Shown here piece after piece: positions 10,811 through 22,215 of a DNA stretch of 64,000 bases. This stretch comes from Rhizomys pruinosus (taxonomy: Eukaryota > Chordata > Mammalia > Rodentia > Spalacidae). The notes under the pieces are model-generated. The model was not told the DNA's origin. It was given only the letters and a program-made list of their open reading frames with translations, and made no database searches. Position numbers and translations under genes: made by a program. Where the stretch lies: assembly GCA_009823505.1 (NCBI GenBank), contig VZQC01005738.1:659295-723294 (forward strand), given 5' to 3'. The stretch's first letter is position 1. Every line of letters begins with the position of its first letter.

Positions 10811-12681
10811 TTTTTGTTTTGTTTTTTTTTGTAGGTTCAAAATCCTGAGGTCTTATTTCATACATGCATTGATATAAAAGTTATTTTCTTTCTCCTTGGA
10901 AGTATGCTGAGTACATTTGGAATGCCCAAAATGAAGCTATGCACAGCCTTGTAAATTGGAAGGCTGAGTGGCTATGTTGGTGAGGGTATTAATGGGTGAC
11001 AGACTTTATATGCACGCCCTTTTGTCAGTTATTCCTCAGAGCAATTAGATTAGTGCATTAAGCTTTCAAGCTTCAGAAATGTGCTTCAAAGTATAAGGTA
11101 GTTAATGCTTCCCTAATTGTCTAGGAAGAGTTTTTTTTTTTTTTTTAAGGGGAACAGTTCCCTTTTGTTTTGTATTATCCACTGTAGGGCTTAGTGAAAT
11201 TAATTGTTAACTTGCAACAGACATTCTATGGATATGTGTATTTCTTGAGTGCATTTGTTACTTGATATTTGTGAACTCTGTTTATAGTTGCATGTAGTGT
11301 ATTCAAATATAGTTCAGGGGAACCTATGACAGTTCCAGTAGTTCAGTAACAAAAAAACCTCACCATTTACTAAGATTGTAGGAAATAACACTTTTGGTAT
11401 TTGAGGTCTTTGTACATCTGGAAATTTTTTATATCAGTTTTATGAATTAATGTGGAAATCTGATAAATATATTTTTTCTTCTATAAACATTTCTCCTGCA
11501 CAAAAAATAATTTGAAGAAACTCTGCTTTATTCCTGCCTGTCCTAATCATTTCCTTTCCACGGATAAGTAGTATTCCTTGTGATTAGCAAGGCTGATGTA
11601 ACCGCACAGCTGTTGAATGCTTGGCATTTCTGCTTCTGGTGAAATGCTATTTGTGCAGATTTATCTGATCCAGATGTGTGACCAGCAAGCTCCATTTCTA
11701 ATTATAAGGGCAGCCAAATTCCATTATGAGCACATCATGGGATTCTTGGACCGAGAAGCATCCTGGGAAGACATCTCATACATTCTCCAGCCTTTCAGCA
11801 GGGCCACACTTCATAAACCACTCCAGCACTGAACAAAGCAGCAAGGAATGTTCCCCTCAAGTATAGGCCGAATGCAGAAGGTCACGGGAAGAGGAAAGGA
11901 GTCCCTCACCTCTGGCTTCCTTGCTACATGGGAAGCAGATTCAGAAAAGCTTGGTTCCATCTGGACTTTTAGGTAACTCCCTGTGCTTCCTTGCAAAATA
12001 TTCTGTGCTGAGGAAGAAAGGGTAGAAGATTTGATTGTCAATGCCAGTTTCAAACGCATGATGTAACTCTTCAGTTCTTGACTAGAAGTGAGACGATGAA
12101 TTCATGACAGCTAAATTCCGTTGGCTTTTAGTAACTCTTTCTGAAACCTAATATGGAATGAGGTATTTCATTGTCTATATTTATGTTGGTGTGTTTAAAT
12201 GATAAAATACATAAGAAATTAGGCATGCCATTAGGGCTAGGAGATTTGCAAACATTGTACATGAGCTTACCAGGATTGATGTTTCTTTTAAGTTAACTGT
12301 GAGTCTCGGGTTCCATCTTACCCTATGAACAGCTCCCCTAGCTTGCATCTGTTTCACAGATGGCTGCAGAAGATGAGGGACCCAGCTCCTGTACCTAGAA
12401 GAGAGGAATTCATTACTTAGGCATACTAAATAGGATAAATATTACCATCTTGGTTAGTCCTTGCACCCAGTCCTGGGATGATACAGGGGTGTCCACCCAA
12501 TAGTGAGTTTGTGTTGCTGCCCAGCAATGCTCAACTTGTGGATACCCCTGCTTTTATAGCATGCAGCAGGTGAACTTGCTTCTTGTTCTAAGGGGAGGCA
12601 GTACCTGGTCCATCAAGGTGAGGTCTACAGACATAGCTTGGAAAACTGGTCCTAATGCAAAGAGGCTCAAGAAATTCTGTC
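10811..12681. other. repeat-poor unique intronic sequence
   Basis: About 1.9 kb without a recognised repeat. A short frame on each strand (11617-11832 and 11811-12059) has no recognisable product. Confidence 0.45.
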
Positions 12682-12873
12682 TTTAAGAAATTTATTTTTA
12701 ATTTTATGTGTATGAGTATATTGCCTGCATGTATGTAAGTGTGCCTGTGTGGTGCAATGCCTGCAGAGGTCAGAAGCGGCTGGTGGATCCTCTGGAATTG
12801 GAGTTATGGGTAGTTGTGGATAGTTGTTACCACCATGTGGGAGCTGCTAGTGCTTTTAATCAGTGAGCTGTCC
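12682..12873 (-). mobile_element. B2-type SINE, antisense, cut by a B1
   Basis: TTTATTTTTAATTTTATGTG tail, TCTGGAATTGGAGTTATGG, ACCACCATGTGGGAGCTGC. The expected CTCTCCAGCCCC end is missing where the next B1 begins, so the B1 landed in or truncated it. Confidence 0.75.
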
Positions 12874-13015
12874 TTTTTTTTTTTTTTTTTTTGAGACAGG
12901 GTCTCATTATAGCCCCTGCTTGGATAGAACTTGATGTGTAGACCAGGGTGGCCTTGATCTCATAGAGATCCACCTGCTTCTATCTACTTAGTGCTGTGAT
13001 TAAAAGTGTTCCTGC
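12874..13015 (-). mobile_element. B1 SINE, antisense
   Basis: T19-type tract followed by GAGACAGGGTCTCATTATAG, GGTGGCCTTGATCTCATAG and AGTGCTGTGATTAAAAGTG. Divergent at its right edge. Confidence 0.8.
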
Positions 13016-13108
13016 TCTTTCTTTAAAGCATGTAGGAGCATGAGAGACCTCTGAAGGAGAGACCCACAGTATTGGTAGTTTGTGGTTCTGTGTGGTGTAA
13101 GAAAGGTG

Positions 13109-13330
13109 GGGGCCAGCGAGAGGGCTCCAGGCTTGGCACCAAGCTTGACAACTTAAATTAGACCCCAAGGACCCACATGGTAGAAGGAGAGAGCAGATCG
13201 CCTCAAGCTGTCCTCCTGTCTGTGCACATATGCATGGTGCATGCATGGACATGGTATGTACACACACACGTACACACACATAACATAAAACACAAATTAC
13301 ATAAATACATTAACAATCTTTTTAAAAGAG
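13109..13330 (+). mobile_element. B3 SINE
   Basis: GGACCCACATGGTAGAAGGA, GTCCTCCTGTCTGTGCAC, then ACACACACGTACACACACAT and an A-rich end: the B3 middle and tail in sense orientation. Confidence 0.75.
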
Positions 13331-13548
13331 GAAGAGATAGGCAAATAAAACAGTACTAGCAACTTCATAGTGATCAAAAGATCAGGAGATTTGGGGAGCA
13401 AATTCATAATAGAAAATGTTAAACGCAGGATAATCAAGAGATGAAAAGAAGGGAAATGTGAAAACATTAGTTTGATTTTGTCTGGTTATTGATAAAGCTG
13501 GGACTTTAGGATATGGTCACATCATAATAAAAATTAACATGTACCAGG

Positions 13549-13701
13549 GGCTGGGGGGACAGGTCAGTGGTTAAGAGTACTGACTGCTCTGGGACCCGGG
13601 TTCAAGTTTCAGCACCCACATGGCAGTTAAAAGCATTGCGAGACACAGGTATGCCTGCCTACATGCAAACAATACACTTGTACACATAAAGTATTTTTTA
13701 A
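13549..13701 (+). mobile_element. B2-type SINE, tail interrupted by a nested SINE
   Basis: Sense head (gtcagtggttaagagtactg, then GGTTCAAGTTTCAGCACCC). Its 3' part stops at the target-site duplication of the element that follows. Confidence 0.8.
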
Positions 13702-13939
13702 TGGCATTTATTTATTTATTTATGTATATAAATGTACTGTCTGCATGTAGGTCTGTGCACCCGTGTAGTGCAATGCCGCAGAGGTCAGAAGAGGGTCTCA
13801 GATTCCCCTGGAACTGGAGTTCTCCTGGAATTGGGGTTACAGACGGTTCTCAGCCGCCATGTGGGTGCTGGGGATCGAACCTGGGTCCTCTGCAAGAGCG
13901 GTCGGTGTGCTCTTAACTGCTAGGCTATCTCTCCGCCCC
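13702..13939 (-). mobile_element. nested antisense B2-type SINE with 19-bp target-site duplication
   Basis: Full-length inverted copy flanked by CACATAAAGTATTTTTTAA at 13683-13701 and 13940-13958. It carries the 17-bp internal duplication of the young subfamily. It lies inside or beside the older sense SINE, so the two heads form an inverted pair. Confidence 0.92.
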
Positions 13940-13958
13940 CACATAAAGTATTTTTTAA

Positions 13959-14485
13959 AAATTAACATACTAAAAAAATGTCAGGGTTACAAACCATATT
14001 TGGATACTACTAAATTCACATCTTATTGTGACGTTAAATAGGCATATGTTTAGTTCTTTGTCTTAATTATGTTATGACCTTTATAAAAAATATAAAAGTT
14101 CTTCACCTTCTTTAAAAATTATTTTCAGACTAGAGAAAGAAAAGGCAAACACTGTCCTTGCTACCACACTCTCCAGAGCCTCACCAAGTCTGCTGTTTTG
14201 TGACCTGGGAGTAGTTCCTACAGTAGAGAGAAAGTGATAATGATCTGTATCTGTATCTCCCTTTTGCTTTGGAAGGGCCAGGATCTGCTGAGGGCCATTA
14301 AGAAGTACTGGGAAGACATTGAAAGCCCAAAGTACGGTGGTTTTGCGGAGGTGGCTTTCTGCAGTGGTAGTAAGGGTTAGGTAGGTCTGGCAACAGTATA
14401 GGAAATGGAGGCATGCACAAATTAATTTTCCCAGCAATACAATTTTATTAGCTGCATTAGACTTCTTTAAAAATGTTTCTGCTTG
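13959..14485. other. unique intronic sequence
   Basis: A 155-codon minus-strand open frame covers 14081-14548 and overlaps the next SINE. It has no recognisable domain. Confidence 0.5.
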
Positions 14486-14692
14486 GGACTGGAGAGATGG
14501 CTCAGCAACTAAGAGCCTTGGCTGGTCTTGCAGAGGACCTGGGTTCAATTCCTAGTCCCCACGTGGTGGCTAACCATCTGTAGCTCCAGTTCCAGGGGAT
14601 CCAATGCCCTCTTCTGATCTCTTCGGGCATGCTTGACATGGGTGCACTCATACACATAAAATAAAATATAAAAGAAAATTAAAGTTAAAAAA
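14486..14692 (+). mobile_element. B2-type SINE
   Basis: GACTGGAGAGATGGCTCAGC head, GGGTTCAATTCCTAGTCCCC box B region, CTCCAGTTCCAGGGGATCC middle, A/T-rich tail. Confidence 0.88.
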
Positions 14693-14708
14693 TTTCTGCT
14701 CAAGTAAT

Positions 14709-15086
14709 TTTTGTCTTTATTTATATAGATATTTAGCATGTGTTTGGTATGCATGTTCAAGTGTGTATGGTTGCTCCTGTGTGCAGATGTGTGTTCACAT
14801 GTGAGTGTGCATGAATGTGGAGACACCAGAGGTCGGCGTCTGGTGCCTTCTTTGATCTCTTGCTATTTTACTTACTGACAGGGTGTCTTACTCAACCTGG
14901 CTCACCAACTTGGCTGGTTTAGCTAGCCAGCTGCCTAGATATCATCTGTCTCTGCTTCCTGAGTGCTGGGGTTGCAAGCGGGCTACCACACCTGCCAGGC
15001 CTTTTATGAGCGTGATGGGGATCTGAATTCCAGTCCTCAGACTTATGTAGCAAGAGCTTTATGCACTGAGGTGTCTCCCCGACCCC
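14709..15086 (-). mobile_element. B4-type SINE, antisense, full length
   Basis: A (TG)-rich left part, GACAGGGTGTCTTACTCAACC, a B1-like CTTCCTGAGTGCTGGGGTTG, and the inverted tRNA-like head GAGGTGTCTCCCCGACCCC. About 380 bases. Confidence 0.7.
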
Positions 15087-15112
15087 TCAAATAAACTTTT
15101 CTAAAATATGAG

Positions 15113-15227
15113 GCTAAGCAATTCCCACCCATGTCAGATGTTTTATAATCACCTGCAACTCCACTTCTATGGAATTTCTTGATCTCTTTTGGCCTCTCTG
15201 GGCACTCACACTCAAACACACATACAT

Positions 15228-15259
<32 letters not shown>

Positions 15260-15276
15260 TTAAAAAGTAAATCTTT
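15113..15276 (+). mobile_element. degenerate B2-type SINE right half with (CA)n
   Basis: ATCACCTGCAACTCCACTTC, then TCTCTTTTGGCCTCTCTGGG and a (CA)n run at about 15225-15258 before AAATCTTTA. Confidence 0.55.
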
Positions 15277-17616
15277 ATGATGAGACCAAGTGTGAAGAAC
15301 TCATGATTCCAGTTATCCTGTTGGTTTTATAATCTTTTTGTCATTTTCCTGCATGTGGCATTATTAGTTGTTACATTAATTATCTCTGTTGTACCAGAAG
15401 CTGGATCCCATGAGAAAGGATGGTTGGTTCTTTCTTCAGTGTCTCTACCCGTACCTACCTCAGCAAGTGCCCTGTGGTACATCTAGTGATTCAGCCATGT
15501 TGCTGCAGAGAGACTAGACCAGCCTCTTATTGTGTTCCCAGCCTGGGGTAAGGGGTTCAGTATCTTTTTGGATGTCATGGATTACCTGATTTTATTAGAT
15601 AGAATTTATAAACTGTAACCTACAGATTTGGTTTTGGCTTTGTTTTGTGTTTATAGAAAATTGGAAGTAGTATCTAAGACTTACAGGACTTCAAAGAAAA
15701 GATTTCTAGTTTTCTTTTGAAAAACTGGAAGATCTGGGCCCAGAGGCTCTCTGCCTCCGTTGTAGAGAAGGTCCGGAGCTGGAGCCCTCATCCCGAGGTG
15801 TTGAAGTGGCTGTTGCTCTGCTTACTCCATAACGTTCAAATCATTATGTACATAGTGTAATTAAAAAATGAACAATGGAAAATATTTTTCTGAAGCCATG
15901 GTTTTGAAAATGGGAAAAAAGGGAAGGTAGACTTTTGTTCTGATTAGTATTATCTCAGTGGTCTTTGTAGGCATTTGAATGCTGTAGCCCCTTGATGTAG
16001 GTATGTCCTAGATAATTGAGCTCTCTATCCCTTTGAAGTTTAGACTTTCCCAGATTGTAGTTTTGATTGCTGACTATTTGCAAAAGGGAAGAGATAGCAG
16101 CTCTGAGGAAATAACATCTGTGCTTTGTGGAGTGGCAAACTGGGATTGTGTATGGGGGAAATACTTCCTTTGTTAACTGTTAATGCGGAATGTCTTCAGG
16201 TTTTAAAGGGTAGGATCACATTGGTTGGCAGCCAGGTGCAACATTACAAGGTTCTTAATGGTATATAGTCTCCATTATAGAGAGAATTATTTTTATATTT
16301 GTAATGGTGGCAGAAATATAAATAAATGATTTTAAAAAATGCTTGTGGGAAAGTGAAACTTCATGAAGAAAAATCAATGTTTATATTTATTATTGTCTTG
16401 AAGTCTCAAGAGTTTGAGTTCTAGATCCTTATCAATATAAGGGACAAGTGGTAGGCAATTCTAGGTGTATTAGAATAGCTGGGCAGTTTCAAACTATGCT
16501 TAATATAGAAAAGTACCTTATATGTTGGTATTCAATGGGTGAATAAGATAGGGCAATTCCTTTAGACTCAGGAATTGATTATTTAATTATTGGCTTAACT
16601 ATTAGATCCAATTTTATTTTAATTCTTAAACACTGAGCAAAATTCTTTCTTGAAGAAATTATATAAGCAATGTGCTGATAATATTTTATGTATTCTTGTA
16701 ATCTCTACACAATTTAGATTTCATGCAATTTCATTAGGCGAGCTGAGAAGATATGAATTGTTCTAACACCATTATCTAAAGACATTCTCTGCTGAACACT
16801 AGGCTTTGGGGAAGTTATGTGTTCAACAACAAAGTTCAATACTGGGGCAATTGTCTGTGGATGTTCCTTCTTTGAAGTCTGCCATTAAAGAACCTTCCCC
16901 TGTTCAAGTTTTCAAGCTTCCTTGATAATAGAAGTCCTTTTCACCCAGGACATAACAGCACATAGCATAGTACTATTCCCATGGCTTGTGCTTAGAAATT
17001 CTCACCTGGATGGATTCAGGAAAAAAAACAAGCAAACAAATCCACTACATGCAGTGAACTATTGGCTTTCCTTGCCTTTAACCAGGGTTTATGGTTAAAT
17101 TTCTTTCTGGCTATTCTCTAGAATATAATTTTGGATGACATGATTAAGACAGCACAGACTCCAGGCAGGATGGAGAAAGTATTGTTGAGTTTTATTTTGG
17201 CTCCAGAAAAATAATAAATCTATGTTGTTAGACATTGACTTCCTCCAGCTTCTTGTTGGGGCACTTAGCTTACCATGCCTTCAGTATGAACGACCATCCT
17301 CATTCGTGCTCTGTTGCTCACTTGTTATTTGAACCTTGAGTGCTTACTGGGTTTAGGACTCTGCCTGTAGAAGCCTATGTAGTGGGTAAAGACAATGAGG
17401 TGTAACATATTGGAATTTTGATGAATATGATTGAGTGGATATGAGCTCGAGTATTGTAAACAACTTCTAACTTGGTTGGGTGGAAAATAGAAACTTTGTA
17501 GATATAGGTGGAGAATATGTTTATAAATACCTAGTGATTTGATAATCAAGAGACCTTACCTTGTCATTAAGCAATGGTTTGGTTTCAGAGTAGATCATCC
17601 CAAAGGTGCTGCCGGT
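15277..17616. other. repeat-poor AT-rich island
   Basis: About 2.3 kb with no SINE or microsatellite recognised and no supported ORF. A second candidate for conserved non-coding sequence. Confidence 0.4.
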
Positions 17617-17655
17617 TAATTAATTAATTAATTAATTTACTTATTTATTTTTATT
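17617..17655. repeat. (TTAA)n / (TTTA)n simple repeat
   Basis: TTAATTAATTAATTAATTAA passes into TTTATTTATTTTTATTT. It forms the tail of the adjoining antisense B1. Confidence 0.85.
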
Positions 17656-17798
17656 TTCTGGTCTTTTTTGAGACAGGGTCTCCCTTTTATCCTAGCTGGT
17701 CTGAAGCTCTCTCTGTAGACCAGGCTGGCCTTGAACTCACAGATATCCGCCTGCCTCTGCCTCCTGAGTGCTGGGATTAAAGGCATGCACCACCACAA
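17656..17798 (-). mobile_element. B1 SINE, antisense
   Basis: TTTTGAGACAGGGTCTCCC, GTAGACCAGGCTGGCCTTGA, GAGTGCTGGGATTAAAGGCA. Confidence 0.92.
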
Positions 17799-18657
17799 TT
17801 TTTTTTTAATTTCAAAATTTTTTTAATTTCAAAGTTTTTCCAGTCTAAATTTTAAATGCTTGAGTTATATATTTTTTAGATTAGTATAGATCTTAACATG
17901 CTAGAAGGGAAATCACATTCTATGGTAGAACAGTTAATGCTGATGTAAAAATATGATTTGGTATCTATGGTATTTATTGGGGCTGTAAGAGTTAGACAGC
18001 TCTCCAGTGGTCATTTCGTATCACATGAAGACTGAAGGAAAATTCAAGGACCTTGGTCCCTGAGCTCACCATTATTAGGTCTTAGAAGCAGAGTACATGT
18101 GGTCCACGTTAATAAGAAATGAGAATGGAGTGTGGTCCTCTGCTCAAGGACCTGGAAGTTAACATTCCTCTTCTCAAACATTCATGAGCAACTTAGGACC
18201 AGGAAACTCACATCTTGTTCCTGGAAAAGCTGGCAGTTCAGAAATGCTCATCATTCAAGTTGTGACCCGGGCACTGGCCCTGCAGCCAGGTCTGTGGGTG
18301 AATGAGGAATTTTCTAGGGAAAGTTTCGCCCAGCTCAACCTTTATTTGTGACACCAATCCCAGGGGAGCAGAGGTTCAAATTTCAACCACAGATTTCACC
18401 TTCACGGGGAATCTGCAGAGCCTGGCTTAAATACTGGATGCTGCAAATAAATGTAGGTCTCAGAGATTAAGTCACAGCAGAGCTCAGATTCAGCTTCAAT
18501 CTCAAGATTGCCTCTTTCCTCTCAATCAGATGCCGGGTGATAGGAATCCTTGAGAAGTATTTTTAAAATTGAAATATAATTCGAATTTAGTAGATCCCAC
18601 AAGCCTGCTTTGTCCCGATTCTGTTTAAAAATGAATTGACTTTCTAGAACCACCTTT
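17799..18657. other. unique intronic sequence
   Basis: No repeat or supported ORF, apart from a short local duplication of TTTTTTAATTTCAAA near 17806-17840. Confidence 0.5.
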
Positions 18658-18671
18658 AAAACAACTCTATG

Positions 18672-18926
18672 GGGCTGGAGCGATGGCCTAGCGGTTAAGA
18701 GCGCCGACCGCTCTTGCAGAGGAACCGGGTTCGATCCCCAGCACCCACATGGCGGCCGAAAACCGTCTGAAACTCCAATTCCAGGAGAACTCCAGTTCCA
18801 GGGGAGTCCGACGCCCTCTTCTGACCTCCGCGGCATTGCACGTCACGGGTGCACAGACTTGCATGCAAACAATACATTCATACACATACGGAAATAAATA
18901 AAATAAAAAAAAAAAGAATAAAAAAA
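18672..18926 (+). mobile_element. B2-type SINE, young, with target-site duplication
   Basis: Near-intact copy with CpG-rich head (TTAAGAGCGCCGACCGCTCT) and GGTTCGATCCC box B. The 17-bp internal duplication lies at 18771-18787 / 18788-18804. Flanked by AAAACAACTCTATG at 18658-18671 and 18927-18940. Confidence 0.95.
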
Positions 18927-18940
18927 AAAACAACTCTATG

Positions 18941-19955
18941 AAAGGTACTTGGTGTGAATATGTGCCAGTATTTGTATTAACAGTATTCTCTATGAAGTAT
19001 GATTCTTAAAATGAGTAGTTTCTGCAGAAGATGTCAGAAACTAATATTTTTATTCATTTCATTCAATGGCCAGACTTTAGAATGTAAACATAGTGGCCAA
19101 GTAATACTCAGGATCTTAAAATGATAAGGATATTAACTTTCTTATGGGACAGAGCAGGAGAAGGGAGGTCATGGGGGACTGACTGAAGGTATTGAATTTC
19201 ACAGAATTAGCTTGTAATAAATAGGATTTCCAATGTTTTGAGCTTTTAAGCTCAACTATGATCAGCCAGTGCTGAAAGAATAAAAATTAGCTTGTAGCAA
19301 AATATTAATTTTAATTGATTTTGGCTTCTGAATTAGATAAAAGAATCTAGACCATACAGAAGCATCTGATAGAATGTCTTATAAAAGTATATAAAATTAG
19401 AGGCAAGATATTTTAGTGCAGGATTTTCTCAAGCCCTGGAAAAAGAATGAGTATGAATTCATCATAGATGAGAAAATTTCCTGACGCATGTCGGAGACAG
19501 GATACAATGTGGCACAGCTGTCTCCAGGGGTTTGGAGAGTGTCCCTGGGCCAGGCAGTTCTGAATCATTGGTTGTTTGGAGGGGGCAACACAATACCACA
19601 TATAACTTGAATGTGAGCTGTTAAGGCCACCGTGCTATGAAGAATGTCAGTAGTAATTGTGATCATAGCACTGTCCTAACCTCTGTCACAGGATCTTGGC
19701 CTTCAAGAAGATTCTGTAGGGCTACCCTGTGGGTGTCAAGGACATGGAGGAATGAATAGTATTTAGACTTACTGTTTCAATGTTTTTTTGAATCTCAGCC
19801 TGACCAAGGTCTGAAAAATAGATGTGTGAACAACCAAGGGATGAATTCCCAGGTCTGCCATCTCAGTGTTTTGACTTCAGTGACAAGTGTGATTTCAGCA
19901 TTTATTTGTATTATTGTTTTGGATGTGACATCTCTCAGATGTGTCTGTTTGGGGG
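18941..19955. other. unique intronic sequence
   Basis: No repeat or supported gene seen. Confidence 0.5.
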
Positions 19956-20017
<62 letters not shown>

Positions 20018-20024
20018 CCTCCCT
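19956..20024. repeat. (CT)n microsatellite
   Basis: About 55 bases of nearly pure CT on the plus strand, ending in CCCTCCCTCCC. Frames across it read S-L repeats. Confidence 0.95.
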
Positions 20025-20238
20025 TCTGGTTTTCTTGAGACCGAGTCTCCTGTAGTGTAGGGAAGCCTTAACTCCCTGTATGGCCAAGGACAGTCATGAA
20101 CTCCCCATCCTCCTACCTCTACCTCCCAAGTACTCCTAATAGTATTGGCCCGCTATACCCAGTTTTATGCAGTGTTGTGGATTGAACTCAGGGTTTCTGG
20201 AAGGCACTCTGCCAACTGAGCTGCATCTCTAGCTGCAA
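20025..20238 (-). mobile_element. B4 SINE, antisense
   Basis: A divergent inverted B1 half (TTGAGACCGAGTCTCCTG, CTACCTCCCAAGTACTCC) joins an inverted ID half (TGTGGATTGAACTCAGGG, CAACTGAGCTGCATCTC). Confidence 0.7.
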
Positions 20239-20282
20239 TCCTAATATTTTAATTATCAGATGCTCCTCTAAAAAGTTTTAAG

Positions 20283-20372
20283 GCGCTGGGCATGGTGACC
20301 CATGCCTTTAATCCTAGCACTCAGGAGGCAGAGGCAGGTGGTTCTCTGGGAGTTCAAGGCCAGCCTGGTCTT
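20283..20372 (+). mobile_element. 3'-truncated B1 SINE
   Basis: GCTGGGCATGGTGACCCATG, TTTAATCCTAGCACTCAGGA and AAGGCCAGCCTGGTC, then unique sequence. Confidence 0.85.
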
Positions 20373-21451
20373 GAGGCATTTTTGCATTTCCTGACATCAG
20401 TTTTGTCTCTGAAATGTCCAGTGAACTCCAAGTAGAGGCCAGAGATGTTGCCAGTGTCACTTGCCCAGAATGGTGTCTGGGTCAACCCCAGGAATGTTGA
20501 CTACAAGGATGCTTCAATATATGTTGTCATTGAGCTTTAATTTCATGACTTTACAGTTATCTCTGATGACCACTAAACTGGGTCAGTTTATCTTTCTCAA
20601 CATTGCCCTCCAGGCAAGCACCAAATGGGTGAGTCTGGACTCTACTGTAAGGAAAAGCCTAGGGCAGTCAGCAACGTGCAAGCCAGGCTGGGGAAGGAGC
20701 TGTTCTGGGAGCCGCAGTGTGATTCCTGGCGGGGTCACAATGACAAAGATTTCCTGACTTCCCAGGAATACACAGGGCTGTGTATCACTTTGCTTGTTTA
20801 TGTAGCAGGGTGGGCTTGTGCAAAGGACTCTGCTCCCCTTTTCTGGGGTCCAGCTAACAAAATGACATCATCCTTTACTTTGTAGGATCTGGGTAAGTTT
20901 TCATCTCAGAAATCTCGTCATTGCTATGAAGTTGGAGAAATCATTCAGCAGCATCAGGCCAGGGTTGGGGAAGTGGTTGGATTCTTCTCCTGTGTTTGGG
21001 AAGGATTTATTAACTAGCAACCACTGTTAGATCAAGTCTGTCTTTATAGTACAGGAGGTAGGACTTAATTTGGCTTTTGAAAATGTCAGCGGTGTTTAAA
21101 TCAGTTGTTTTGGTCGCTCTCTTCAAGTACTTGAATTATCAGAATTACTCTATAGAATTTTAAAAAGTGAGAAGAGACAGTTTGCTCTGAAGAAGAGGTA
21201 GATATTTTCCGTTCATTTGCAGTTAAGAAGCCTCAGTCTGGAAATTTAGTCTCTTAAACCTGCAACTTTCTGAGTGTTGACTTCATACTAAAAATATTAT
21301 GATTTTGGAGCATTTTGGGTTACATGTTTTCAGATTATGGATGTTCAACTGATAAATTTATGGGAATATTCCAACATCTATGAAATCCTGGTCAAAAACA
21401 CCTCTGCTCCTGAGCATTTTTGATAAGGGATTCTTACCCTGATTTAGAAAT
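20373..21451. other. unique intronic sequence
   Basis: Two overlapping plus-strand open frames (20461-20757 and 20625-20885) have no recognisable domain. Confidence 0.5.
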
Positions 21452-21614
21452 TTGCCGGGCGTGGTGGCGCACGCCTTTAATCCTAGCACTTACTTGGGAG
21501 GCAGAGACAGGCAGATCTTTGTGAGTTCAAGGCCAGCCTGGTCTACCAGGTGAGTTCCAGAACAGCTGGGGCTACAGGGAGACCCCGTTTCGAAAAGAAC
21601 AACAACAAAAAATT
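21452..21614 (+). mobile_element. B1 SINE
   Basis: Complete and little diverged: CCGGGCGTGGTGGCGCACGC, GTTCAAGGCCAGCCTGGTC, GGGAGACCCCGTTTCG, and an AACAACAAC tail. Confidence 0.93.
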
Positions 21615-21825
21615 ATAGAAGTATGGTTTGTAAAATAGATTTAGAAATGTGTATAGATTTATAGTATGAAACATTGCAAGTTCCCAGTGTTCTAAAGTGA
21701 GGGAGAGGTACACATCTATCTGTCTGTCTGTCTTGTCTATCTATCCATCCTTGATATGTATGCATGTGTATATGTATATTGATGTAGGTTTGTTTTCAAA
21801 CATCTAAATTTTATTTTTATTTACA

Positions 21826-22040
21826 TTTTTGTTGATTTATTTTTATTTTATGTGTTTTGCCTGCATGTTTATTAGTGCCCCACATGTACACGATGCCCAT
21901 TGAGGCCAGAAGAAGGTGTTGGGTCTTTTGGAACTAGGGTTATGGATATTTGTTAACTGCCATGTGGGTGCTGGGAACCAAACCCAGGTCCTCTGCAAGA
22001 ACAATAATTGCTTTTAACCTCGGAGTCATCTCTGCAGCCC
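21826..22040 (-). mobile_element. B2-type SINE, antisense, divergent
   Basis: GATTTATTTTTATTTTATGT tail, CCATGTGGGTGCTGGGAACC, and the inverted head GTCATCTCTGCAGCCC. Confidence 0.8.
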
Positions 22041-22215
22041 TTGGAACTTCTAAATTTTAGATGTGAAATTTTGAGAGGCAACTCTGTCACTGTGGTGCTG
22101 AAATTTAAGACTGCATACTTATATGTGAAATTTGGCATAAAACCACCAGCTTCTTCGAAATGTTTGCTTTTGTTAGTAGGAATTACATTTAAATATTTGT
22201 TTTCATCTCAAATTT

